From DASPHG01 sp963748315 (lineage in GTDB: Bacteria; Actinomycetota; Thermoleophilia; Solirubrobacterales; Thermoleophilaceae): a DNA stretch of 64,000 bases. Below the pieces are notes generated by a model that did no database searches, was not told the origin of the DNA, and worked only from the letters and a program-made list of their open reading frames with translations. Shown here in pieces: positions 51,346 through 58,380 of this stretch. Where the stretch lies: positions 434,001-498,000 of the forward strand of contig CAVVIK010000006.1 of the NCBI GenBank assembly GCA_963748315.1. The letters are read 5' to 3'. The position numbers and the translations under genes are program-made. Each line of letters opens with the position of its first letter. The stretch's first letter is position 1.

Positions 51346-51744
51346 CTACTCCCGCAGTCCGACGGCTTCGAGGGCCTCGCGCCGGTCGGCATACACGTGA
51401 ACCTCCACGAGCTGGCCGTCGTCGCGGAACTTCACGACCGCGAAGTTGTGGCCCTCGACCCTGGTGGCGCTTTCGGGTACGCGGGCGCTCTGGCGGTAGC
51501 GAACTACGGCGAACTCTCCCTCTTCGATTATCTCGGTCGGCTCGACGAGGAAATCGGTCCAGTCCTCGTCGAGATGCCGCCAGAACTCCCTGACGCCCTC
51601 TGGACCCCGAAACACGGCGCTTCCCATATCGGGCAACTCCGCACGCCAGTGCATCTCGTACTCGGGAAGTGCCACCGCCATCGCCGCTACGAGGTCGCGC
51701 CGCTCGAAGACGTCGAACATCCACTGCACGATCGCGGACGTCAC
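51346..51744 (-). CDS. SnoaL-like protein 4, probably chimeric or frameshifted at its 5' end
   Basis: 132 aa as read from GTG 51744. Body is a normal SnoaL-like fold (MFDVFERRDLVAAMAVALPE, REFWRHLDEDWTDFLVEP, REALEAVGLRE). Upstream in another frame lies an orphan paralogue start at 51802, MSQENVDERVRPYFEAVSRRD, which duplicates helix 1. A one-base shift near 51745 joins the two. Either a sequencing indel hides a longer 152-residue protein, or recombination between paralogues left a chimera that uses an internal start. Confidence 0.65.
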   Translation of the reverse strand: MTSAIVQWMFDVFERRDLVAAMAVALPEYEMHWRAELPDMGSAVFRGPEGVREFWRHLDEDWTDFLVEPTEIIEEGEFAVVRYRQSARVPESATRVEGHNFAVVKFRDDGQLVEVHVYADRREALEAVGLRE

Positions 51745-51805
51745 GACGGCTGACGGCCTCGAAGTACGGCCTCACCCTCTCGTCCACGTTCTCCTGCGAC
51801 ATCGC

Positions 51806-52216
51806 CTACTCCCGCAGTCCGGCGGCTTCGAGGGCCTCGCGCACGTCCAGGTAATTGCGAACCGAGATCGCTTGGCCCTGCTCGTAGCGGACGAGGAAGG
51901 CCCACGGCGATTCGATCTCGACGCCGCTCGCGGTGCCACGGCCATGCAAGAAGCCGATCGCGAGGACATAGTCGCCCAGATCCCGAACCTCCGTGAACTC
52001 CCAATGGGTGTCGTCGAAGGTGGCAAAGAAATCTCGCGCCAGCCCCTCGCGGACGCCTTCCAGACCTCGATACACGGTTACTTCGCCCGCCAGCCGCCCC
52101 GCGACCGCCGGATACCACTCGACGTCCGGATGCAGCTCCCTGAGCAGCGCGTCGAAATCTCGACGACTGCCCGCCTCAAGTGCGCGATTGAACGCATCAA
52201 CGTTCTCCTGCGACAT
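51806..52216 (-). CDS. SnoaL-like (NTF2-fold) protein 5
   Basis: 136 aa. MSQENVDAFNRALEAGSRRD opening, LHPDVEWYPAVAGRLAGEVT with the typical H-P-D-V-E-W motif of the family, FLHGRGTASGVEIESPWAFL, and the shared C terminus REALEAAGLRE. First gene of this unit in transcription order, with GATACT nine bases upstream. Function unknown. Confidence 0.82.
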   Translation of the reverse strand: MSQENVDAFNRALEAGSRRDFDALLRELHPDVEWYPAVAGRLAGEVTVYRGLEGVREGLARDFFATFDDTHWEFTEVRDLGDYVLAIGFLHGRGTASGVEIESPWAFLVRYEQGQAISVRNYLDVREALEAAGLRE

Positions 52217-52225
52217 CGCCCGGCG

Positions 52226-52231
52226 AGTATC
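52226..52231 (-). promoter_or_regulatory. GATACT -10-like box before SnoaL protein 5
   Basis: GATACT on the minus strand, then nine bases (cgccgggcg), then ATG 52216: the same arrangement as upstream of SnoaL protein 3. Suggests a leaderless transcript. Confidence 0.5.
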
Positions 52232-52294
52232 GCCCAGTCGAGACAGCCTGTCGATGCTGCCGTACGCCTCCTAGTGCGCGCATCCGGAATCAGG

Positions 52295-52300
52295 GATACT
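52295..52300 (+). promoter_or_regulatory. GATACT -10-like box before SnoaL protein 6
   Basis: GATACT on the plus strand, ten bases before ATG 52311. It is the third instance of this box at the head of a SnoaL unit, here in the opposite orientation, so the promoter travels with the gene. Confidence 0.5.
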
Positions 52301-52310
52301 CGGGCCTCCG

Positions 52311-52739
52311 ATGTCTGAACGCCACGTGAGGCCGCAGCAGAACGTTGAGGTTGTGCGGCGGTTGTACGCGAGGTGGGAGAACGACGCCTTCGGGGAGGTC
52401 GATGACGAGGTCCTCGACCTCTTCGATCCCGCGATCGAGTGGGACGCATCTCGCCGCACTTTCGACCCCGGCGTCTTTCACGGCTACGAGGGGATCAGAG
52501 AGTTCGCCGCGCGTTTGCGGGACGTGTGGCAGACAGGACAAATCGAGCCGGTTGAGTTCATCCCGTGGGCAGACGGGGTGGTCGTCCCGGTGCGGCTCCG
52601 ACTCGTCAGCAAGACTCAGGGCGAGACGGTGACGGCGAACGCCGCCCACTTATGGGTGCTGCGCCGGGGCAAGGTCGTGCGGCACGTCGCCTTCCAGACG
52701 AAGGCCGAGGCCCTCGAAGCCGCCGGGCTACGGGAGTAG
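52311..52739 (+). CDS. SnoaL-like (NTF2-fold) protein 6
   Basis: 142 aa, the only member of the array on the plus strand. QQNVEVVRRLYARWENDAFG opening, DLFDPAIEWDASRRTFDPGV, then AHLWVLRRGKVVRHVAFQTK and the common end AEALEAAGLRE. Its stop is followed by the family junction TAGGCGATGTCGCAGGA, which leads into a decayed paralogue. Function unknown. Confidence 0.82.
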   Translation: MSERHVRPQQNVEVVRRLYARWENDAFGEVDDEVLDLFDPAIEWDASRRTFDPGVFHGYEGIREFAARLRDVWQTGQIEPVEFIPWADGVVVPVRLRLVSKTQGETVTANAAHLWVLRRGKVVRHVAFQTKAEALEAAGLRE

Positions 52740-52742
52740 GCG

Positions 52743-52990
52743 ATGTCGCAGGAGAGAGCGTGGAGGTCGTGCGCAAGGTCTACCGGGCCTTAACCGCCGC
52801 GACTGGACGCGATGTTCGACGACGCCCACTGAGACTTCTACATGACCAGCGAGCGTTTCGCCCGGGGACGCATCAGGGCGCAAGCGGGTAACGAAGCTTG
52901 CCGAGGATCTCGACGCCGTGTTCGACAAGTTGACCTGGAGCCCCGAAGCCTCGCCCGAGTTGTCCGAGTCACAGAACGGGAAACGGGGAA
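52743..52990 (+). pseudogene. Decayed SnoaL-like paralogue abutting tRNA-Ala
   Basis: Starts three bases after SnoaL protein 6 with the family ATGTCGCAGGAGAG, then a two-base insertion breaks the expected ESVEVVRKVYRA. Fragments in different frames (DFYMTSERFA and KLAEDLDAVFDKLTWSPE) show a broken gene with several indels. It runs up to the 3' end of the tRNA gene, marking the array boundary. Confidence 0.65.
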
Positions 52991-53063
52991 TGGAGCTAGG
53001 GGGACTCGAACCCCCGACCTCCTGGGTGCGATCCAGGCGCTCTTCCAGCTGAGCTATAGCCCC
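52991..53063 (-). tRNA. tRNA-Ala, anticodon CGC
   Basis: 73 bases forming a complete cloverleaf on the minus strand: acceptor GGGGCTA/TAGCTCC with discriminator A, D arm AGCTCAGCTGGAAGAGC, anticodon stem CCTGG/CCAGG with loop ATCGCAC (anticodon CGC, decodes GCG), and T arm GGGGGTTCGAGTCCCCC. CCA is not encoded. Its 3' end faces the array of partial copies to the left. Confidence 0.93.
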
Positions 53064-53091
53064 GTGCCGGGGTCATGGTAGAGGTACACGG

Positions 53092-53541
53092 ATGCCTCGA
53101 CTAGCCCGCCTGATCGGGATCAACCACGTCGCCCTCGAGGTCGGCAACGTCGACGAGGCGCTCGACCTCTACGGCCGGCTGTTCGCTTTCGAGCTCCGCG
53201 GCCGCGTTCACGGAATGGCGTTCCTCGACATGGGGGATCAGTTCCTGGCAGTGGCGGAAGGCCGGACGCAGCCGCGCGACGACGAGCGCCATTTCGGCCT
53301 CGTCGTCGATGACCTCAAGGCCGTGCGTAGTGCGCTCGCGGAGGAGGGCATCGAGGCGATCGAGACGGGCGGCGGCAGCGGCTTCGATTTCTACGACCCA
53401 TGGGGGAACCGCTTCCAGGTGGTCGAATACGGAGAGATCCAGTTCGAGCGCACGTCAGGGGTCAAGCGCAAGCTCGGGATCGAGGACCTCGAGAAGTCCG
53501 AGTCGGCGCGCCGTGAGATCGAGGACCGCGGCCTCGGATGA
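53092..53541 (+). CDS. VOC family (glyoxalase/bleomycin-resistance fold) protein
   Basis: 149 aa. GINHVALEVGNVDEALDLYG is the classic start of a VOC half-domain; DERHFGLVVDDLKAVRSALA and FDFYDPWGNRFQVVEYGEI the second. His and Glu at metal-ligand positions are present (INHVALEV, HFGLVV and VVEYG), but no substrate can be named. The C-terminal tail is charged and helical. The stop overlaps the next start as ATGA. Confidence 0.85.
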   Translation: MPRLARLIGINHVALEVGNVDEALDLYGRLFAFELRGRVHGMAFLDMGDQFLAVAEGRTQPRDDERHFGLVVDDLKAVRSALAEEGIEAIETGGGSGFDFYDPWGNRFQVVEYGEIQFERTSGVKRKLGIEDLEKSESARREIEDRGLG

Positions 53542-55436
53542 GCTTCCGCGGCCGCCTGCTCGTCTTCTTCACGATCATCGTGGTCATTCCGATGATCGCG
53601 GTGGCGCTCGTGCTGTTCAAGCTCACCGAGGACTCGGAGCACGGCAAGGTCGACTCGCGCCTCGCGGGCGGGCTGCACACGACGCTCTCGTTCTACGACG
53701 AAGCCCGCGCCGACGCGCGTGTGGTCGCCGGACGTGTGGCGTCGGACAACGAGCTCCTGCAGGCGCTTCAGGCAGGCGACCGGGCGGCGGCAAAGAGCCG
53801 TCTCGAGCAACTCGGCGGCGGGGTCAAGTCGGTCACCTACTTCGCCCCGGCCGACGTGACCACCGTGGTCGGGGGGCCGACCGTGGCGGCGGCGACGATC
53901 GAGCCGACGACGGCCGACGGGGAGAGCCTCGGCACGCTCGCCGTCTCCACCACGACGGCGCAGGAGCTTGCGCGGAAGAGCGCGCAGTTCACCGATCTCG
54001 ACGTGCGCGTGCTGCGCAACGACCGTGTGCTCGCGACCACGATTCCAGGGGCGCGCGAGCCAACTGCGGAGTCCGGCGACGTCGACATCGGCGGCGACGA
54101 GTACCGCGCGCGCGTGCAGGAGGTTCCCGACGGCCCCGGCCCGCCGACCGAGCTTCACGTGCTCGAGGACGCGACCGAAATGGCGAACGCGATCGACGAG
54201 AGCCGGCTCTTGATCGGTGGCCTCCTTGTCGCATTCCTCGGGCTCTCGCTCGCGTCGTCCGTATTCGTCGTGCGCGCGCTGCAGGGCCAGGTCGACAACT
54301 TCCTGCAGGCGGCACGCCGCTTGGGCTCGGGCGAGCTGGGCGAGCGCGTGCCCGTGCAGGGCGACGACGAGTTCGCGGCGCTCGGCCAGGAGTTCAACAC
54401 GATGGCCGAGCAGCTCGAGACACATGTCGACGAGGTCGAGCGCAAGCGGCGCGAGCTCGAGGACTCGATCCGCCGGATCGGCGAGGCGTTCGGCACCGGC
54501 CTGGACCGCCAGGGCATCGTCGACCTCGCCGTGCGTACGGCGATCCAGGCGTGCAACGCGGAGGCGGGCCGGCTCGTGCCGGTGGATGCGCGCGAGCTCG
54601 AGGAGGTCCGGCTCGTGGACGACCCGGGTTTGCTTCAGGCGCTCGAGGCGGCCGAGCGCCAGGTTCTCCTTCCCGGCATGAGCAGCGCCGAGCCGGCGCG
54701 CGGCGACATGAAGGGCATCCACGCGCTCGCGATGCCCCTCGTCGGCCGGCACGATGAGAAGGGCGGCGGCGAGACGCTCGCCGCGATCTCGATCGCTCGC
54801 CGCGGCAGCGATTTCAGCCTCGAGCAGTGCGACCTGCTCGCGTACCTCACGACGCAGGCCGCCGTCTCGCTCGAGAACGTGGACCTGCACCAACGCGTCT
54901 CGCGGCAGGCGATCACAGACGAGCTCACCGGCCTGTCGAACGTGCGCCACTTCCACGAGCTGCTCGACCAGGAGATCGAGCGCGCGCAGCGCTTCGACAA
55001 CCACATCGGCCTCGTGATGGTCGACATCGACAACTTCAAGAGCGTCAACGACACCTACGGACATCCGCAGGGCGACCTCGTGCTGAAGGAGGTCGCGCGG
55101 GTGCTCACCGAGCAGTCACGCGACATCGATTTCCCAGCACGCTACGGCGGCGAGGAGATGTCCGTGATCCTGCCCCAGACCGACATCGGCGGCGCCGCGA
55201 TGCTCGCCGAACGTATGCGGGAGGCCATCGAGGAGCTCGAGGTCAGGCGGCTCGACGGCCAGGGGATGCTGAAGCTGACGGCGAGCTTCGGCGTGGCCGC
55301 GCTCCCCGGCTCCGCGACGGACAAGCGGTACCTGATCGCCGTCGCCGACGAGGCGCTCTACCGCGCCAAGCACGCCGGCAAGAACCGGGTTGAGCGCGCC
55401 TCGGCCACGCCCGGTGCCAGCACCGGCTCACGCTAG
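53538..55436 (+). CDS. Membrane diguanylate cyclase: sensor, HAMP, GAF and GGDEF domains
   Basis: 632 aa. Two membrane helices (about 7-27 and 225-246) flank an extracellular sensor region of about 195 residues. HAMP (about 247-300, VPVQGDDEFAALGQEFNTMA) and a coiled coil precede a GAF-like domain (about 315-455), then GGDEF (about 465-625) with DELTGLSNVRHF, MVDIDNFKSVNDTYGHPQGD and RYGGEEM near 536. The A-site reads GGEEM, not GGEEF or GGDEF. The inhibitory RxxD motif is not obvious. It should make cyclic di-GMP if the Met is tolerated. Confidence 0.9.
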   Translation: MSFRGRLLVFFTIIVVIPMIAVALVLFKLTEDSEHGKVDSRLAGGLHTTLSFYDEARADARVVAGRVASDNELLQALQAGDRAAAKSRLEQLGGGVKSVTYFAPADVTTVVGGPTVAAATIEPTTADGESLGTLAVSTTTAQELARKSAQFTDLDVRVLRNDRVLATTIPGAREPTAESGDVDIGGDEYRARVQEVPDGPGPPTELHVLEDATEMANAIDESRLLIGGLLVAFLGLSLASSVFVVRALQGQVDNFLQAARRLGSGELGERVPVQGDDEFAALGQEFNTMAEQLETHVDEVERKRRELEDSIRRIGEAFGTGLDRQGIVDLAVRTAIQACNAEAGRLVPVDARELEEVRLVDDPGLLQALEAAERQVLLPGMSSAEPARGDMKGIHALAMPLVGRHDEKGGGETLAAISIARRGSDFSLEQCDLLAYLTTQAAVSLENVDLHQRVSRQAITDELTGLSNVRHFHELLDQEIERAQRFDNHIGLVMVDIDNFKSVNDTYGHPQGDLVLKEVARVLTEQSRDIDFPARYGGEEMSVILPQTDIGGAAMLAERMREAIEELEVRRLDGQGMLKLTASFGVAALPGSATDKRYLIAVADEALYRAKHAGKNRVERASATPGASTGSR

Positions 55437-55447
55437 GCTTCCGCCCG

Positions 55448-55983
55448 ATGGGCCTGCTCGACGACGCGATCCGAGAGCACCTCGAGCTCAAGCGCAAGCA
55501 CGGCGCGGGCGACGAGGAGCTCCAGCGCCAGGAGACCGAGGCGCTCGGTCCCGCGCGGCGCGACTTCAACGCTGACGCCGCTCAGACGACGGACGAGCCT
55601 GCCGCACCGGAGGCCGAGGATCCGGGCACGGTCGCGCCGGAGCCGGTCGCCGAGCCCGCCGGCTGGCTCGACGACGAGCCGGGCGAGCCCCCGTTCGAGC
55701 AGGCCGCGGGCCGGTCGCCGAGGTGCCCGAGCCGCCGACCGCGCAGGAGCCGCTGCCGGCTCCCGACCCGGCCCCGGCGGCCGAGGCCCAAGCTCCTGCG
55801 CCGCGCCGCGAGAGCGACACTCCGACGCAGGGATTTGACGCGCTGAGCCACGACGACGAGCCTGCTCCGGAGGGCGACGAGGACGTGCTCGAGGAGACGC
55901 CGGACTTCCTCCAGGACACGCCGGAGCACGACCGGCTCTGGTTCGAGCAGAAGCCGCCGCGCGACTTCGATTTCGACGACTGA
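55448..55983 (+). CDS. Acidic/proline-rich hypothetical protein with an apparent -1 frameshift
   Basis: About 178 aa when repaired. N terminus MGLLDDAIREHLELKRKHG is helical and conserved-looking; I recall it from Thermoleophilia-type genomes. A Pro/Ala/Glu low-complexity middle follows, and a C terminus with TPDFLQDTPEHDRLWFEQKP and an acidic end FDFDD. Near 55708 one C seems missing: restoring it joins EQAAG to PVAEVPEPPTAQE in the next frame. No known domain. It starts 11 bases after the diguanylate cyclase. Confidence 0.65.
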
Positions 55984-56027
55984 TCCGCGCCGCGATTTCG
56001 TAACCCTTCAGGGGGACATTTACGCGT

Positions 56028-56043
56028 GTGGACATTCGTCCAC
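56028..56043. promoter_or_regulatory. GTGGACATTCGTCCAC dyad, third copy of the DosR-box-like core
   Basis: Perfect six-base arms around ATTC. The central 12 bases GGACATTCGTCC are identical to those in both 85-bp elements at 42.7 and 45.6 kb. A half-site GGGACATT lies 15 bases upstream (56013-56020). It is in the 217-bp gap between two convergent genes, so its target is not obvious; it might drive an unannotated RNA. Confidence 0.5.
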
Positions 56044-56148
56044 GGGCGGAAAGCGGAGTTGCAGCATTCACGTTCGCCGGCCGACTTCTTCACCGACGGC
56101 CATGGAGGGTTCCGTCAAAGGAGCGGCAAGACGCCGCGAAGACAAAGC

Positions 56149-56182
56149 CAGCGGGGTCGCGGGGTGGGCCGCGGCCCCGCTG
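56149..56182. terminator. Bidirectional terminator hairpin between convergent genes
   Basis: Stem CAGCGGGG/CCCCGCTG continues through an inner stem CGCGG/CCGCG around a six-base loop. It lies 18 bases beyond the glutamate dehydrogenase stop and about 165 bases beyond the convergent gene. On the plus strand it is followed by the pyrimidine-rich cttgtctactttctgcc. Well placed to stop transcription from both sides. Confidence 0.65.
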
Positions 56183-56200
56183 CTTGTCTACTTTCTGCCG

Positions 56201-57580
56201 CTAGCCGCTGGACGGCACGCGCGTTTCGGTGAGGTAGCCGCGTAGGCGGGCGGCCTCGAGCACGCGCTCGATCCCTATGGCGTAGGCCGCGACGCGCATC
56301 GGGGTGTCGTCGTTCTCTGAGCGGTCGGCGACGGTGCTGTAGGCCGTCCGCATGATTTGGCCGAGTCGCTCGTTGACCTCTTCCTCGGTCCAGCGGAAGT
56401 GCTGCAGGTTCTGGACCCACTCGAAGTAGGAGACGATCACGCCGCCGGCATTCGCCATCACGTCGGGGACCACGAAGATTCCCTTGTCCGCGAGGATCAC
56501 GTCCGCGGCGGGGGTGGTGGGGCTGTTCGCCCCCTCGACGACGATCTTGCAGTCGACGCTGCCTGCGTTCGCCTCGTGGATCATCCCGCCGAGCGCAGCC
56601 GGAATCAGCACGTCGCATTCGGTGGCGACCAGGTCATCCGGCGAGATGCTCTCTGCGTCCTCGTACTCGGGCACCGCGCGTCCCTCCGACACCTGCTCGT
56701 AGAGGCGATGGGGGTCGATCCCCTCGTCGTTGCGGATGGCGCCTTCCGCGTCGGCGACGGCGACGAGCTTGCACCCGAGCTCCGCCGCAAGTCGCGCGGC
56801 CCACGAGCCGACGTTGCCGTACCCCTGAACGACGACGCGAGCGCCTTTGAGCTTCAGGCCGACGTTCTTGGCGGCCTCCTCGAGCATGTAGACGACGCCG
56901 CGTCCGGTGGCCGCCTCACGGCCGTACGAGCCCTCCAGCGCGATCGGCTTGCCCGTGACGATGGCGGGCGAGTGGCCGTGCAGCTTCCCGTACTCGTCCA
57001 TGAGCCAGGCCATCGTCTGGGCGTTGGTCCCGACGTCCGGCGCCGGAATGTCCCGGGTGGGGCCGAGCACCTTCTCGATCTTGTCCATGAAGGAGCGCGC
57101 GATCTTCTCGACCTCCCCGCGCTCGAGCTCCTTCGGATTGCAGTTGACCCCTCCCTTCGCCCCGCCGTAGGGGATGTTCGTGATCGCGGTCTTCCAGGTC
57201 ATCAGCGACGCCAGCGCGCGCACCTCGTCGAGGTCGACCTCGGGGTGGAAGCGGATCCCGCCCTTGTACGGCCCGCGCGCACCGTTGTGCTGGACGCGGT
57301 AACCGGAGAAGACGTGGATCTTGCCGTCGGTCAGCGAGGCCGGGATCTGGACCTGGACTTCCCGGTAGGAGGAGCTCAGGACTGCCCGGACGTCCTCCGG
57401 GATCTCGAGCCGGTCGGCGGCGAGCGTGAACCAGTGGTCGACGATCTCGAAATTCGAGACCTCGGCACGCTGAGCCGGCTGCGCCCTGTTCGCCTCACGC
57501 GGCGACTGGTCGCGCGGGCCATGCCCGTCCGAGCCCGCTGTGTCCTCGCCAGCCGTCCTGGCCTCGTCACTCATCCTCAT
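56201..57580 (-). CDS. gdhA: Glutamate dehydrogenase
   Basis: 459 aa from ATG 57580 (57574 possible). Interconverts glutamate and 2-oxoglutarate plus ammonia. The signature GPYKGGIRFHP, catalytic Lys in the PYGGAKGGVNCNP segment, the domain hinge PAPDVGTNAQTMAWLMDEY, and the Rossmann motif VVQGYGNVGSWAA are all present. The Rossmann acidic residue after strand 2 (VAVADAEG) is Asp, favouring NAD. An extra N-terminal 35-residue polar tail is probably disordered. The stop lies beside a strong terminator. Confidence 0.95.
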   Translation of the reverse strand: MRMSDEARTAGEDTAGSDGHGPRDQSPREANRAQPAQRAEVSNFEIVDHWFTLAADRLEIPEDVRAVLSSSYREVQVQIPASLTDGKIHVFSGYRVQHNGARGPYKGGIRFHPEVDLDEVRALASLMTWKTAITNIPYGGAKGGVNCNPKELERGEVEKIARSFMDKIEKVLGPTRDIPAPDVGTNAQTMAWLMDEYGKLHGHSPAIVTGKPIALEGSYGREAATGRGVVYMLEEAAKNVGLKLKGARVVVQGYGNVGSWAARLAAELGCKLVAVADAEGAIRNDEGIDPHRLYEQVSEGRAVPEYEDAESISPDDLVATECDVLIPAALGGMIHEANAGSVDCKIVVEGANSPTTPAADVILADKGIFVVPDVMANAGGVIVSYFEWVQNLQHFRWTEEEVNERLGQIMRTAYSTVADRSENDDTPMRVAAYAIGIERVLEAARLRGYLTETRVPSSG

Positions 57581-57624
57581 GATCTTTTCAGTCCGTACCC
57601 AGGGCATCTAGCCTTGATGCCTAC

Positions 57625-57697
57625 GGGGCCATAGCTCAGTTGGAAGAGCGCTGCCTTTGCAAGGCAGAGGTCGCCGGTTCGAGCCCGGCTGGCTCCA
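57625..57697 (+). tRNA. tRNA-Ala, anticodon TGC
   Basis: 73-base cloverleaf: acceptor GGGGCCA/TGGCTCC plus discriminator A, D arm AGCTCAGTTGGAAGAGC, anticodon stem CTGCC/GGCAG with loop TTTGCAA (anticodon TGC), T arm GCCGGTTCGAGCCCGGC. No encoded CCA. A perfect 11-bp terminator hairpin follows 12 bases later. Confidence 0.95.
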
Positions 57698-57709
57698 CTG
57701 ACACGACGA

Positions 57710-57736
57710 AGCGCCGGGCGCTGCGCGCCCGGCGCT
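57710..57736. terminator. Perfect 11-bp hairpin after tRNA-Ala(TGC)
   Basis: AGCGCCGGGCG pairs with CGCCCGGCGCT around a five-base loop. It stands 12 bases beyond the tRNA 3' end and 23 bases from the convergent membrane-protein stop, so it can end both transcripts. Confidence 0.75.
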
Positions 57737-57759
57737 AGTGCACTCCCTCGAGCAGCGCG

Positions 57760-58204
57760 TCAGCCGATGACGCAGACCGTCAGCGTCCCGACGTAGAGCA
57801 GAGCCGAGAGCGCGATCGCGCTCCACGCGCCGGCCCGCGAGGCTCCGTCTCGGTCGAGCGCGATGTAGCCGAGCAGCATCGCCGCGGGCGCCGTGATCTG
57901 GGCAAGCCCGGAGAAGAAGAACACCCCTCCGAGGACGCTCAGGGCGGTGAGAATCAGGGCGGAGCGCACGAGGCGACCGCTCTCTTGGGCGCGCGGGACG
58001 ACGAGCCCGAACACGATCGCCGCCACCGACGAGCGTAAAGCTGCCCGTGAGTGCGAACTCGGCGGGACCGCCGTTGTCGCCGGGGGTCACGAAGTTCGCG
58101 ACAACTAGCGACGCCAGGCCGACGACGGCTGCTGCCACGCCAACTGCCCGGTGGTCCAGGGCATCGGCGCGGGCTGGAGTGATGTGTGTGGAAGTGACTG
58201 ACAT
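57760..58204 (-). CDS. Small integral membrane protein with an apparent +1 frameshift
   Basis: About 147 aa when repaired, starting at ATG 58204 with GGAGG eight bases upstream. Four hydrophobic segments: AAAVVGLASLVVANFV, VVAAIVFGLVV (across the shift), LTALSVLGGVFFFSGLAQIT and AIALSALLYVGTLTVCVIG. At about 58030 one extra G breaks the frame between FALTGSFTLV and AAIVFGLVVPRAQ. No family recognised. Divergent from the histidine kinase remnant, with 176 bp between starts that hold no clear gene. Confidence 0.62.
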
Positions 58205-58380
58205 TGCGGCCTCCTTTGGGAGAGACGTGGACATTGCCGTCACGCTTCAGTGCCACACGAGCCGCGCGTCGTCGGCCGAAATCGCGATCATCGCGCTCAC
58301 CCATTCGGATGAGATCCGCGCGCTCGCTCTCGCCCGTCCGGCTGATGCGAAATCGCGCAGCCTGGGTTACGTTCGACACG

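Noticed and set aside
36484..53063. Classical integrative element or prophage
   Set aside because: No integrase, transposase, relaxase, phage structural gene or terminal inverted repeat was found; only tRNA 3' copies support past integration.
56026..56232. 68-codon frame over the third dyad and terminator
   Set aside because: It crosses the terminator hairpin, has no ribosome site, overlaps the gdh 3' end and shows no domain.
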